Assembly (NCBI RefSeq): GCF_000281045.1
Contig: NW_008246146.1
Location: forward strand, 1 to 24,662
Source: Saprolegnia diclina VS20
Lineage: Eukaryota; Oomycota; Saprolegniomycetes; Saprolegniales; Saprolegniaceae
Length of the DNA: 24,662 bases
Reading direction: 5' to 3'
Within the stretch, counting starts at the first letter, position 1. Every line of letters starts with the position of its first letter. The position numbers were made by a program, and so were the translations under genes. This document shows, piece after piece, positions 10,696 through 19,869 of the stretch. The notes below the pieces were generated by a model. The model was not told where the DNA came from. It was given only the letters and a program-made list of their open reading frames with translations, and made no database searches.

Positions 10696-11002
10696 GCTTG
10701 CTGCAGTCAGTCTCCAAATGGGCTGCCAACACCGGACGTTCGCGTTAAGTCATGCAGCGGCCAAGATACGACGTACTTTATCGAATGCCTATACAAATTC
10801 CGAATTTATTCTAAGTGCGTTTCGTGTTAAGTGTTCCAGCCAATGGCATCGCGCCAACACATGAACAGAGATCCGCGGAGCAAAGCCAAATGGAGCAAGC
10901 CGGGGCCACGAAGCCGCGCTCGCCTCCGTGCAGGGCAGTGCAGGGTGCAAGCCCGATCGTCGCCAAGCCGCGAGCCATATGTACGTCGGCCAAGCGTGTT
11001 GT
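10696..11002. other. intergenic region, gamma-COP promoter and 3' flank of PG-rich gene
   Basis: The 307-bp gap lies between two minus-strand genes, so it holds the promoter of gamma-COP and the 3' flank of the PG-rich-repeat gene. A CCAAT at 10840-10844 is the only recognisable element. An AT-rich stretch runs from about 10760 to 10830. No coding sequence was recognised. Confidence 0.4.
10840..10844. promoter_or_regulatory. CCAAT box upstream of gamma-COP
   Basis: CCAAT, on the plus strand, lies 145 bp upstream of the gamma-COP ATG (minus-strand gene). It is the only recognisable element in that promoter. Confidence 0.3.
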
Positions 11003-12523
11003 TTACAGTGTTAATGAGCTCGGTGCTTCCGCGGGCGGGTCGTCAGCGGTCTCGGGCTCCGGTTGTGCGTCGGTCTTGACTGATGGCTTGGGCGACTTGG
11101 CCTTGGTACTTGGCATGCTGGGCGCACCGCTAGGATATACATCGTGTGTCAAAGGTGCATTCTCACGATGGCCCACGTGTCGTAGCCGAGGACGCGCGGG
11201 TCGGGCGACTTCATCATGGCTTTCCAGAGCTCTTTCGCCGGCGCGTGACCGTCTTTGGAGGGATGGCCGGTAAGGAGGAGGCTCGTGTTGGGTGGCACCT
11301 TCATCTTCAGCGAGCTACAAGCACGTGACGTTAGGCGTCTATACAGTCGTCGTACTCGAGGTTGGTCTGGACGTCGGTCCGCTGCGGCACGTAGCCGCCC
11401 CGCGCATTGAACGTTTTCGACTGGAACGAGACGAGCTTCTGCGGGTTGTAGTCGCCCGGCCCCGTCGGCGTCGACGCCGCTACGGCCAATTTAGCCTCAA
11501 ATGTACCCCATCATGCTTTAGTACCGTGGCCGGCCGCAATGAGCGACGAGAGGAGGTCGAGGTTCTTGGCCGTGCCAAAGGTGCCCCGCTTGCTGCGCTT
11601 GACGGTAAAGTCGGTGCCCGTCGCATCGTAGGACCCCGGACCCGACTGCTTGATGTCCACGGGACTGGGCACGCGGCCGCGGTGGGGCGAATTGATCGCT
11701 GACGCCGAGAGCGAGTGGTTCAAGCGCTACTATAGCATCGATATCGAGATGTGGACAACGTAGAACGACCTCGAACGAGCGCTCGAACGCCTTGTACGAG
11801 GGCGTGAGCGACGCCGACGCTTCCCGCAAGAGCGCATCATTCCTCGCTCGCGCTTTCTACTTGCACATGATCACGAATGCCTCTGAACGTATGTAGCTAC
11901 AGTGAGCAGCGCATGGCGGTCGTGCTTTTGATCATAGACCGACGACGCCACGAACTCGTTCGTCGGGAGGTACTTTGGCCCAGGGCTATCGCTCACCCAG
12001 CCGCGCTGGGCGGCAAAGTCGAGCACATCAAGGCGCTTCTCCTTTGGGAAGCTACACGGCGCCGAGAGCCGTGTCGGGTTGGTCTAATGCAATTATGGCA
12101 CACATGCTTGCATCCATATCGGAGGTACGTCGCGCTCCACGTTGTACGAGCCCGGGCCAGCGCCGACGCGGACGTCCCCGCGTTTGGTCCGCGGCTGCCG
12201 CGTCTTAAATTTGTTGTACGTCGCGACGCGCTCGGCCTCGATCGCCTTGAGCTGGTCGGTTGTCACGACGTTCGGGAACGCGCCGGGCAGCGCCGGCTCG
12301 TGCTCGGACTCGAACGCGGGCTTGGGCGCGGGCGACTCCCGCGGCGCGAGGCTGAACGTCCCATTCGACCGGCTTTGGCGCTCAAAGCTGCTGCGGAGGG
12401 TGTAGGCAAACGGACTCTAGAAGAGAATTGAGGGGGTAAGGGCCAGGGGGTATACGTCGCCACCGGCTCCTCTTCCTTGCCGGTGCAAAACGCGGGCCCG
12501 AACCGCTTCTCGGACGTGATCAT
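11003..12523 (-). CDS. PG-rich-repeat (STPG/SHIPPO-like) protein, probably axonemal
   Basis: Eight minus-strand exons are proposed: 12523-12456, 12414-12129, 12083-11901, 11856-11770, 11726-11525, 11479-11356, 11314-11177 and 11129-11003, joining to 404 residues. PG motifs occur at intervals: GPGSYN (109-114), SPGPKY (151-156), SGPGSYD (236-242) and STPTGPGDYN (278-287). This is the sperm-tail PG-rich/SHIPPO repeat (PF07004 type). Family members sit inside or along axonemal microtubules, so a role in the zoospore flagellum is likely but inferred. Introns 1-6 are 41-45 bp and fix the frame well. The last junction is uncertain: the donor used here (GTGGGC, 47-bp intron) gives a Pro/Lys/Glu-rich tail ending SSLTL, while a GTGAGA donor ten bases on would need another acceptor. 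Its ATG lies only 53 bp from the PRP18 stop. Confidence 0.8.
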
Positions 12524-12576
12524 AGATAGGTCGTTACGACAATGGATTTGTGTTTATAGTTAGTAAAGAATAATGG

Positions 12577-13590
12577 TTAGCACACCTTCTTGGACGGGAG
12601 GACGTCCGTGATTGACTGGGCAAAAGTAATGAGCCGCTTGACAGACGTGAGGTACTTGCGCTGTAGCTCGTTGTTCATGACGTGCGCTTGCTTGTTGGAG
12701 TTGATCTTCTCGCGGCCTGTGCGCTCGTGGATGCCCACCATCGTGACACCGATGGGCCACGCGGCGTTGCCAATCGCGAGCTTGATGTACGAGTCGTTGG
12801 CCGAGACAAACTCGCCGGCCTTGCAAAAGCCGACGATGTCGACGAGGTTCTTGAGGATGTCGTCGGGCACCGTGTTGCTCTTGCAGAGCCGGAAGAGCGG
12901 CCGAATGTAGTCCTTGCACTGCTTCATGGTGCGCGTCGCGATCTTGCCTTGCGCCGACCGCTTGACGCTCTCCGGCCGCGCGGCCAGCGCCTCCTCCCAG
13001 CGACCGAGCATCTCCTTGAAGAAGCGGTAGATCTTGCGTTCGTCTGACTCGCTCTCGTGGTCCTTATTCGCGTCGCCGTCGTGGTCGTACTCGTCGTCTT
13101 CCTTGTCTTCGTCGGCCTCCTGCGCGTCAATGTAGCCGGCCTGGTTGAGGTCCATCTCGCCGCCTTCGTTCGAGTGGATGAGCGCCTCCAAGCGCCGAGC
13201 GCGCGCCTCGTCGGTCTCGCCGAAGAGTGTGATCGGATGGCCCAGCTGGCGCAGGCGCTTCTTCGTCTCGGCCAGCGTGAAATGGAGCTGCCCGTCATCT
13301 GCGCTCGTCTCGGTAGCGCGCTCTTGCATCGGGGCTGCCTTTGTCTCGTTTGTCGACGCTTGCGCAGCAGCCTGCGCCGCAGTGTGCTCTTCAGCCTCGC
13401 GCTTCTTGGCGGCCTCGGCCTCGACGGCTTCGCGCGCCCGGCGCTCTTCCTCTTCAAGGGCCGCTTCGATCTCGCCCCGGCGCATGTACTTCTTCTTGGC
13501 CGCCGGTTCGCCGCTGACCTTGAGCGCGGTCATCTTCTCTTCCTCGCGCTGGCGCTTGAGCTTCGCCATCATGGCCTTCATTTGATCCAT
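12577..13590 (-). CDS. PRP18: pre-mRNA-splicing factor 18
   Basis: A single exon of 337 residues (human PRPF18 is 342). PRP18 acts in the second catalytic step of splicing, stabilising U5 snRNP contacts with the exons. The N-terminus is a Lys/Glu-rich coiled coil with the conserved KKKYMRRGEIE (32-42). A PRP4/SFM-like motif, RLRQLGHPITLFGE, follows at 112-125, then a strongly acidic linker (about 160-190). The C-terminal Prp18 domain (about 195-337) contains WPIGVTMVGIHERTGREK, SNKQAHVMNNE and QRKYLTSVKRL. The ATG at 13590 is the first in the frame; codons upstream of it give an unconvincing Ser/Arg-rich extension. Unlike most neighbours it has no intron. It shares a divergent intergenic region with ZCCHC9, another RNA-binding protein gene. 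Confidence 0.95.
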   Translation of the reverse strand: MDQMKAMMAKLKRQREEEKMTALKVSGEPAAKKKYMRRGEIEAALEEEERRAREAVEAEAAKKREAEEHTAAQAAAQASTNETKAAPMQERATETSADDGQLHFTLAETKKRLRQLGHPITLFGETDEARARRLEALIHSNEGGEMDLNQAGYIDAQEADEDKEDDEYDHDGDANKDHESESDERKIYRFFKEMLGRWEEALAARPESVKRSAQGKIATRTMKQCKDYIRPLFRLCKSNTVPDDILKNLVDIVGFCKAGEFVSANDSYIKLAIGNAAWPIGVTMVGIHERTGREKINSNKQAHVMNNELQRKYLTSVKRLITFAQSITDVLPSKKVC

Positions 13591-14013
13591 CCTGCTCGAC
13601 CTTCCGCTCGATCCACGCCGCAATGCCGAATTTACCTGGGGTGTGAATGCCGAATTCAACGTCGACCCATTATATTTTAAATACTTGCACGGCTATTAAT
13701 ACTAATTACGAGTCATTTTTAAAGTTTATGATAGAATGCCAGTGATCCGGCAAGGATTTGGTCGAGATTCTCACTAGGCACGGACCCGATTACCGGAGAC
13801 GGGAGCTTCGACCCGGCAACCATACATGGCAACGGCCTCCACCCAAGCGTTTTCTCGGGCGCCATTTCCGTGGGCACGAAAGCTCTCACGTTCCAGCGCA
13901 GTAGACAGAGGCCGATCTTATTTTCGGCGCATGCCGCAAAGTTCTGGCGATCGATGCCGAAAACAATACGGCGCTTTGAAGTTGACGTTGAAACCAATCA
14001 AAATCTTACCGTG
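13591..14013. other. divergent promoter region between PRP18 and ZCCHC9
   Basis: This 423-bp region separates two divergent RNA-related genes. It holds a short direct repeat (GAATGCCGAATT-like copies at about 13621-13632 and 13646-13656) just upstream of the PRP18 ATG. An AT-rich block spans about 13670-13735. A CCAAT at 13994-13998 lies 16 bp before the preferred ZCCHC9 start. If the alternative upstream ATG at 13954 is used, the last 60 bp would be coding. Confidence 0.45.
13994..13998 (+). promoter_or_regulatory. CCAAT box before ZCCHC9 start
   Basis: CCAAT in an AT-rich context 16 bp before ATG 14014. It favours that start over the in-frame ATG at 13954, because otherwise the box would be inside the coding sequence. 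Confidence 0.3.
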
Positions 14014-14834
14014 ATGACCGAGGACGTGGCCCTGAGCAAGACCGAGCGCCGCCGGGCGGCCCGCGCCAAGAAGAAGGCTGCGGCCGCGACCGAGAAGGAG
14101 CGCCGCATGAACAAGCGCGAGGACATGAAGCAGCGCCGGCGCGACAAGGCCATGGCGATCAAGAACAAGGACAACGAGAACGGGTGCTGGCTCTGCGGCG
14201 ACCCCAACCACCGCAAGCAAGACTGCGACCAGGTACTTTCGATCCGAGCGAGGGCTTCAGCAGCTCACGTGGAAATGTAGACTATGAGCACGAAGAGCTG
14301 CTTCCACTGCCGCCGGAAGGGCCACGACATCCACTCGTGCCCCAAGCGCAATGGCTACAACAGCAACACGCAGCCCGCGAGCGACCTCTGCTTCAACTGC
14401 GGCGAGAACGGCCACAGCCTCTGGAAGTGCCCCAAGCCCAAGGTCGGCGACGGCACCTCGTTCGCCACCTGCTTTGTGTGCGGCGCCACGGGCCACTTGA
14501 GCTCGCGCTGCCCCATGTCTGAGAACGGCATCTACCCGCGCGGCGGCTGCTGCAAGGTCTGCAGCAGCAAGATGCATCTCGCCAAGGACTGTCCCGAGGA
14601 CGGCAAGGAGAAAAAGCCCCAAAACACCAAAAAGACGTTTGCGGACGACGATGACGAAGGTGCGTCGACCCGATTTATGCGATATCCGATCTTATTGGAC
14701 AATCATGTGTAGTGGCCCAGGGCAGCGGTCCGTCCGACAAGAGCGGCGACTTCATGGAGGACGAAGCGCCCGAAGAGCCCGAGGCCCCCAAGCCCGCGGC
14801 CACCCAAGCAAAGAAGAAGGTGGTCAAGTTTTAG
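14014..14834 (+). CDS. ZCCHC9: ZCCHC9-like zinc-knuckle protein with five CCHC motifs
   Basis: Three exons (14014-14232, 14281-14659, 14713-14834) join to 239 residues; introns are 48 and 53 bp. A Lys/Arg/Ala-rich N-terminal helix is followed by five C-x2-C-x4-H-x4-C zinc knuckles: CWLCGDPNHRKQDC (58-71), CFHCRRKGHDIHSC (80-93), CFNCGENGHSLWKC, CFVCGATGHLSSRC and CKVCSSKMHLAKDC. The order, the GGCCKVC spacing and the C-terminal KKKVVKF match ZCCHC9, a nucleolar protein implicated in rRNA processing. Animal ZCCHC9 is usually described with four knuckles in the part I can compare, and the extra first knuckle here sits on exon 1. Start: ATG 14014 gives MTEDVALSK and lies just after a CCAAT box; ATG 13954 would add 20 residues. 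Confidence 0.9.
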
Positions 14835-15410
14835 CTTCCGCAACGAATAACATACACCTGCATATGAAAGACTACTTTATCGACTGCATCCAATATGCTG
14901 CCTGGTGCATGCTGCCGACTGGACGGTGCTCAAGGCGCGAAGCGACGGCACAGTATGCACGTGACAGGCGCATCGCAGGTGCGTGGCCACGTGCGGGAGC
15001 AAGCGGCCTCTTCACAGCTAGCTTGAATCGAGCGTGGCAAGCCAAGCACAACTGTATCGACTGCGCGAGTACATGTAGCAGCACATAAGGGAAGCCGGCA
15101 TAGCAGCCGCGTGCGAGAAGCAAAGCTGTAGTCACACCCATGGCGCGCAACGGTAGCAACAAGTCAGATGTCACGGGCGCTTCTGCCCTCGCAGCTCTCG
15201 TGCGAGTCTAGAGTCTCCGGACAATGCCTTGTGCAAGACTCACCGAACACTGCGTCGAGTATCCTGACTGGACTGAGTGGTCTGAAAAGCACAGAGGTAG
15301 TGCTGCGCTCTCTGCGGCTAATGGGTCGAGCTTGTTCTGGCTGCTTGCAAATTGGTGGAGGCATGTGTGCCCGGCGTCGCAGCGCTGCAGCGTGAGTGGC
15401 GCTCTTGCGC
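14835..15410. other. intergenic region without recognisable gene
   Basis: The 576-bp gap between two plus-strand genes shows no convincing CDS. Short open frames exist on both strands but have no recognisable motif. An untranslated or coding first exon of the downstream gene could lie here and would be hard to see. Confidence 0.35.
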
Positions 15411-18061
15411 ATGTCGGTCGCGTGGCCTGCCACGTATGCGGCGTCGGATTGGCTAAAATTGCTTCCGACTCAATTACTGCACAACCGAATGTGGGGCACC
15501 GAAGTCTTGGCGCAGGACGTCCTTGCCCGCGTGCACGCGCTGCACCCGACGCACCGCGGCTTCCTCCTCCTGCATGAGCCCATGGCGCCGTCGCATCCGA
15601 TGGACCACGTCCTGACCTCCGTGGACGAGCTCAGCTCCGTCCTCGACGACGCCGGCCCGCTCGTCCTCGTCGTCGTGCACAGCCACGGCCTCGACCTTCC
15701 GCGCCTCGTCCAGCTCATCGCGCTCCACCAGATCGCCTTTGTTTGGATCGACACGGTCTCGAACGCGCCGCTGGACTTTCCGGCGCCGCCGACGACGACG
15801 GCGTACCTTCGGCTCACGCACACGTACGTGTATGCGTCCTTTGCGTGCTCGCCGTCCGTGCACCACTGGCTCTTTCGGCCGCTGGAAGACCCCGTTAACG
15901 TCTACGGCAGCCTCGTGGCGCAGGACCTCGTGCGCCACGGCCGCGGTCTCGTCTCGGTGCCGCTCCAGCTCGCGCTGGTCGTCTTGCGGCTCTTGCACTA
16001 CTCGCCGTCGATCCTTCTCCAGAACCTTCCGCTCTTGGAGAAGAAGATTCTGAACCTCAACACGGCGCGGCTGCGGCAAAACGTGCGGAAAGAGCTCCTC
16101 CGTGTGTACAAGTGGCCGCATGTGCCAGACGCGATTGCGACCTTCTTGCAGAACGAGAGCCTCTTTGGCGCCAACGACGCCGCGCCGCTGCAGCCGTCAC
16201 TGCTCTTTGGTGACGCGCCGGCGTCGACCGACGGGCTCACGACCGTCGCCGCGTCGCCCGTGTGGTCGGCACAAAAGGACTTTTACAAAGCCCACGGCAT
16301 GGGCGCGTGGAGCTCGAACATTGTGCCGTACGGCGTCTCGAGCAGCATGTTCATCGCTGAAGCTTACGCCCGTACGCCCCCGCTGTGCACTCGTTTCTTA
16401 GCGTCGTGTAGGGGTCGTGCTGCAGTTCTTCCTCGACTGCCACGGCAAAGGCAAGCTCGATGCGACCTCGCCCATCAACGCGTACGTCATCGAAGGCGGC
16501 AGCGGCTGCTGCAAGTTTGGCCTCGCGTTCGCGCGCCACCTCCTCGGCCTGCTCGCGGGCTTGGAGCTGCACACGGTGATTCGCCCGTGCATCATCCTCA
16601 CGGACCTCAGCGTCGACGTCCTCGACTCGCGCATTGCCCACGTCGATTTTCAGAGTCTCGTCGCGGCGTTTCCCGGCCAGCTCGAGTTTGCGGTCCTCGA
16701 CGTCGAAGACATTGTACAATGTGTCCTGGATTCGGACGACGTGGACTAACCGCGTGGTAGATTGCGCGGAGAGGACCGCTCTTTCTGCGAGTTGCCAACG
16801 CGCCGCTGCAGCTCGCGCCGACGACGCCGATCTTTTTCATTGGCAACTACTTTCTCGACTCGCTCCCAACCGACGTCTTCTTGGTACCGTTCAGTTCTTT
16901 TATCGGTTTATGTTATGAATGCTGCAGGTCGAACCGTCGGGGCTCTCGCCGGTGCTCACGGACGAGGCCGGCGACAGCTTTGCGCCGTCGCCGCTGCCGC
17001 TTCCAGACCCGTCGACGCACTACGAGAGCGCGGCGCTGAATGCGACGCTGCTGTCCGTGCCCCGGGGCCTGCGCGTGTCGCTCCTCCTCTTTCCCGTGCA
17101 GGCGTACCGCTTCTTGAGCGCGATTTTGCCGCCGACGGCGCCGTTCGGGCTCCTCTTTGGCGACGCGACGGTCCACAGCTCAGATACGTTCCACCACGTG
17201 CCCGAGCTCTCGCCGCACGCCGACTGCTTTTGTCTGCCGGTCGACTTCAGCCTCCTCGAGGCCTTTTTGAGCCAGAGCTTCCCGAAACTCACGTTCCAGT
17301 CGACTTTGCAAGTGTTTGCCGACACGTTCCAAGTGTGTTACGCGACGCACTTTCCCGACGACGCGGCCAATCTGGTATGTTTGAGCACGTTTTGAGCTCT
17401 TTGAGCTCGTTTTGAGGTAGTTTTGAGTTTGACACGTGCACCGGTGTAGTCGTCGCCGCTGGTATTTGAAGCCGAGTTGCAAGCGTTTGGCGCCAACGAC
17501 TGCGACCTCATCATGGTCTCGACCTCGACCTCGCTATAAGATGCTCACTACGATCTAGGGCACGATCCAGGACACGCCCGATGCGTTCACTGCGCTCGAG
17601 CCGCAAATGGCGCTCCTCGCGCTCTCAAAATGGGACTACGACTGCTTTGCCGTCTTCATGTGGCCCATGGTGCGCCAGGTCCCCGACCAGCCGGCGCTGC
17701 GGGCGTCTGTGGTGCGTTATAAGGCTCCAGGATGAGGTAGTCTCATGCTCGCGTCTAGGCTGAGGTCGGTCTCAAGTGCTTTGAGAACGCCTACTTGCTC
17801 AAGGACGCCGGCGTCTTCAACTTGCACCTCAACATGGCGCGCTGGCTGTACGCGATCCAGGCGTACGAGGACGCAGCGGTGCTCCTCAAAGAGCTTGTCC
17901 AAAGCCAGGACATCCGGGTCTTGTACCTCCTCGGGCTTGTCTGCTTCCACCTCAACGCGGTCGACAAGGCGCATGTGCTCTTCCGCGCCTGCTTGGACAT
18001 GGGCGCCCGCGCCAAGTACCAGAAGCGCATCGCTGTCTGCGACCACATTCTGCGCGCCTAA
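15411..18061 (+). CDS. unknown protein, methyltransferase-like centre and TPR-like C-terminus
   Basis: Seven exons (15411-16371, 16412-16713, 16761-16883, 16928-17374, 17450-17515, 17559-17711, 17759-18061) join in phase to 784 residues. I do not recognise an orthologue. The first 320 residues are Leu/His-rich with no known motif. Residues 342-357 (INAYVIEGGSGCCKFG) look like motif I of a class I SAM-dependent methyltransferase. FFIGNYFLDSLPTDVF, at about 447-462, resembles the NE-x-x-DALP block of the MidA/NDUFAF7 family (PF02636); this is a pattern match only. The last 100 residues form paired helices resembling TPR units (NMARWLYAIQAYEDAAVLLKEL region). Introns are 40, 47, 44, 75, 43 and 47 bp. 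An in-frame ATG at 15489 (MWGTEVLAQD), 37 bp after an ATTGG, is a credible alternative start. It ends 36 bp from the convergent small gene. Confidence 0.72.
17375..17449 (+). repeat. 75-bp intron with short TTTTGAG repeats
   Basis: This is the longest well-fixed intron in the window. It contains four TTGAG/TTTTGAG units with GAGCTC spacers between about 17389 and 17429. A TAG at 17418-17420 would give a normal 46-bp intron but leads straight into a stop, so the acceptor at 17449 is required. The extra length may have come from local tandem duplication. Confidence 0.5.
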
Positions 18062-18097
18062 GTTTGCGATAAAGAAAGACCGATTATTTAGGGCTTC

Positions 18098-18343
18098 TTA
18101 GGAGACAAGACGCAGCACGACGGCCTCGCCACCGCAGAGGGCGTCGCGCTCCTTGGCCAACTGCTCGAGTTCGTCCTGGATCTGCTGGATCTCGCCGAGG
18201 TTGTCCTGGACGCACTGGTTCAGAGCTGCGCGCTTGGACGGGCCCTTGCGCGCGGGCGCCCGCGCCTTCTTCGGAGCTGGCGCCTCGGCCGGATCGACCT
18301 TGCGCTTCGGGCCGCGCTTCGCCGCCGGCTTGCCTGGGGCCAT
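18098..18343 (-). CDS. small basic protein with short coiled coil, unknown
   Basis: An uninterrupted frame of 81 codons on the minus strand, from ATG at 18343 to a stop at 18098. The first half is Lys/Arg/Ala/Pro-rich with AT-hook- or NLS-like runs (KRGPKRK, PKKARAPARKGPSKR). The second half (about 43-70) is a heptad-like acidic helix, NLGEIQQIQDELEQLAKERD. Composition suggests a nuclear, DNA- or chromatin-associated small protein, but no family is recognised. Codon use resembles neighbouring genes (GC-rich third positions). It is convergent with the gene ending at 18061 and divergent from the coiled-coil gene at 18589, with which it shares a 245-bp intergenic region. Codons upstream of the ATG stay open to about 18481 but look like leader sequence. 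Confidence 0.6.
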   Translation of the reverse strand: MAPGKPAAKRGPKRKVDPAEAPAPKKARAPARKGPSKRAALNQCVQDNLGEIQQIQDELEQLAKERDALCGGEAVVLRLVS

Positions 18344-18373
18344 GCCAAATTGAAAATTGAAACTGGGACATCC

Positions 18374-18400
18374 GGATACATCAGTTGTATCCGTACGGAT
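18374..18400. promoter_or_regulatory. overlapping palindromes in divergent promoter
   Basis: GGATACA-(5)-TGTATCC occupies 18374-18392, and a 12-bp perfect palindrome ATCCGTACGGAT occupies 18389-18400, sharing bases with it. The pair lies 31-57 bp upstream of the small basic gene. Dyads of this kind are typical operator sites for dimeric factors; function is inferred. Confidence 0.45.
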
Positions 18401-18482
18401 GCAACCGAGACCTTGGCAAGTAGTAGCGGTCGCCCGCGCCACAAGCCAGCTCGACAATCTCGATAGCTTTAAGAAATGCAAC

Positions 18483-18496
18483 GTACAATATTGTAC
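18483..18496. promoter_or_regulatory. 14-bp perfect palindrome
   Basis: GTACAATATTGTAC is its own reverse complement. It lies in the 245-bp divergent region between the small basic gene and the coiled-coil gene, within AT-rich sequence. A binding site is plausible but unproven. Confidence 0.4.
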
Positions 18497-18565
18497 AACT
18501 ATGTGAATTAAGTTATTCGGTTCATAAGCATTAGGGCCGTCGAGACCTATCGTCCGCCAAGTGTA

Positions 18566-18578
18566 TTTCCCGCCAAAA
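18566..18578 (+). promoter_or_regulatory. E2F-like site
   Basis: TTTCCCGCCAAAA matches the classic E2F/DP consensus (TTTSSCGC with flanking A run) and ends 10 bp before the ATG at 18589. E2F sites drive S-phase genes in animals and plants. The distance to the ATG implies a very short leader or a site in the 5' UTR. Confidence 0.45.
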
Positions 18579-18588
18579 ATAGAGACGG

Positions 18589-19869
18589 ATGGCGACGTCG
18601 AAGCGAGGGTTCCGGTCGTCGCTGCTCAGCGACATCATCCAGAGCAACGAAGCCGCCGACTGGACGCCCGAGACGTCGCTCGAGTTTCTTTTGCACCTCT
18701 TCCCGTCGTCAGTCGTCATCCCGGAGCTTGTCAAGACGATCGAGTCGTTTGCGTTCCGACCGCCCGAGAGCAACCGCGACAGTACATCCGTACCGTACAA
18801 GGCGCTCTACGGCGGGACGCAGCAGTATACGTCCGACCAAACGGCCGCGCTCGGTCGCGCCAAAGCCGAGCTGCAAGAGAAGATCGCACACAACGCTGCG
18901 TTGGACGACGAGATCGCGTCGCTCGAGGCCGTGCTCTCGGCGCAGACGGCATCCTTTAACGAGAAGGCGTGCAAAAAAGAGATTGCGCTCTTCCAGCGCC
19001 GACTGGATCTGCGCACGCGCCAGAGCACTGGTATGAGTCCAGATTTTGGAAAGGCTACAATGACCACTACTTGGTACAGCGCTCACCAAGACGATCGACG
19101 AAAAGCAGGACACGCTGCTCCAGCACGAGCGCCTTGCCAAAGAAGAGAGCCAGCGCATGCGGCACGAAGACCTCATGTACCGCCTCCACAGCAAGAAGCT
19201 CAAGGACAACGAAGTCGTTCTGCGTCAAGTGCGTGCTCCTTTTGTATCTCGAGGTTTACACGCTGGATAGTCGTTCAAGAAGGGGGATTCGAAGCGGAAA
19301 CTGCGGAGCCCCGAGGCGACGATGGCAGAGCTCAAGCAGCAAATCGCCCATCTGCAAGAGACAATCGCGACGACTGGTCCGCAAGTGCATGAGCTTACGA
19401 CAGAAATCTTCTCCGTGCGGGTACCTCCTCGTGTATGTCATATCTCGTCTCGATGGCGCTTCGACAGGCTGCGCGGGCCGAGCTGGAAGAACAACTCGCG
19501 GCCGTGCGCGCGTCGACCGATGAAATCCAAAACCGCGTCCTCGACTACAAGCAGGCGCACACGCCTCGTCCCAACTGGGACAAGGTCGCCGCGGAGGTCG
19601 AGTCGACGTTCAAGGCCCACAACCGCAAATGCGCCCACCAAAAGATCACGACGGACAACCTCTTGAAACTCAAGAGCTCTGCCGACCGCGTCATGTACCT
19701 CGCCCACGCCGTGCAGGTCATTGGCTTGGCCGACGACGCCGGTACGATATTGTGTGCGATGCATATTGACCACAAATCTGTAGACGCAATTGATCGCGAG
19801 CGCCAGATCTTGACCAACCTGCAAACGCAGATCAAGAAGACGATCGCCATGATCCGGTACCGAGAGTAA
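18589..19869 (+). CDS. coiled-coil protein, unknown
   Basis: Five exons (18589-19030, 19080-19228, 19271-19420, 19468-19741, 19784-19869) join to 366 residues; introns are 49, 42, 47 and 42 bp. The N-terminal 65 residues (ADWTPETSLEFLLHLFP...ELVKTIESFAF) look like a small globular domain. Most of the rest is predicted coiled coil rich in Glu, Lys, Gln and Leu (AELQEKIAHNAALDDEIASL, MAELKQQIAHLQETI, AELEEQLAAVRASTDEIQ), with a break near HTPRPNWDKV. This architecture fits a microtubule, spindle or basal-body component, and an E2F-like site just upstream would agree with cell-cycle expression, but no family is recognised. The start is the first ATG and follows the promoter element closely. Confidence 0.78.

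Noticed and set aside
13740-13826. tRNA-like stretch with GCTTCGACCCGGCAACCA
   Set aside because: The T-arm resemblance is superficial; no seven-base acceptor stem or anticodon arm can be paired.
13719-13997. Minus-strand frame of 92 codons in the PRP18-ZCCHC9 intergenic region
   Set aside because: It lacks a supported start and motifs, and overlaps the probable promoters of both neighbouring genes.
14872-15141. Minus-strand frame of about 89 codons with a hydrophobic, secretion-signal-like N-terminus
   Set aside because: Composition after the first 30 residues is Arg/Ala-rich, typical of spurious frames, and there is no family or supporting context; kept only as a weak candidate for a small secreted protein.
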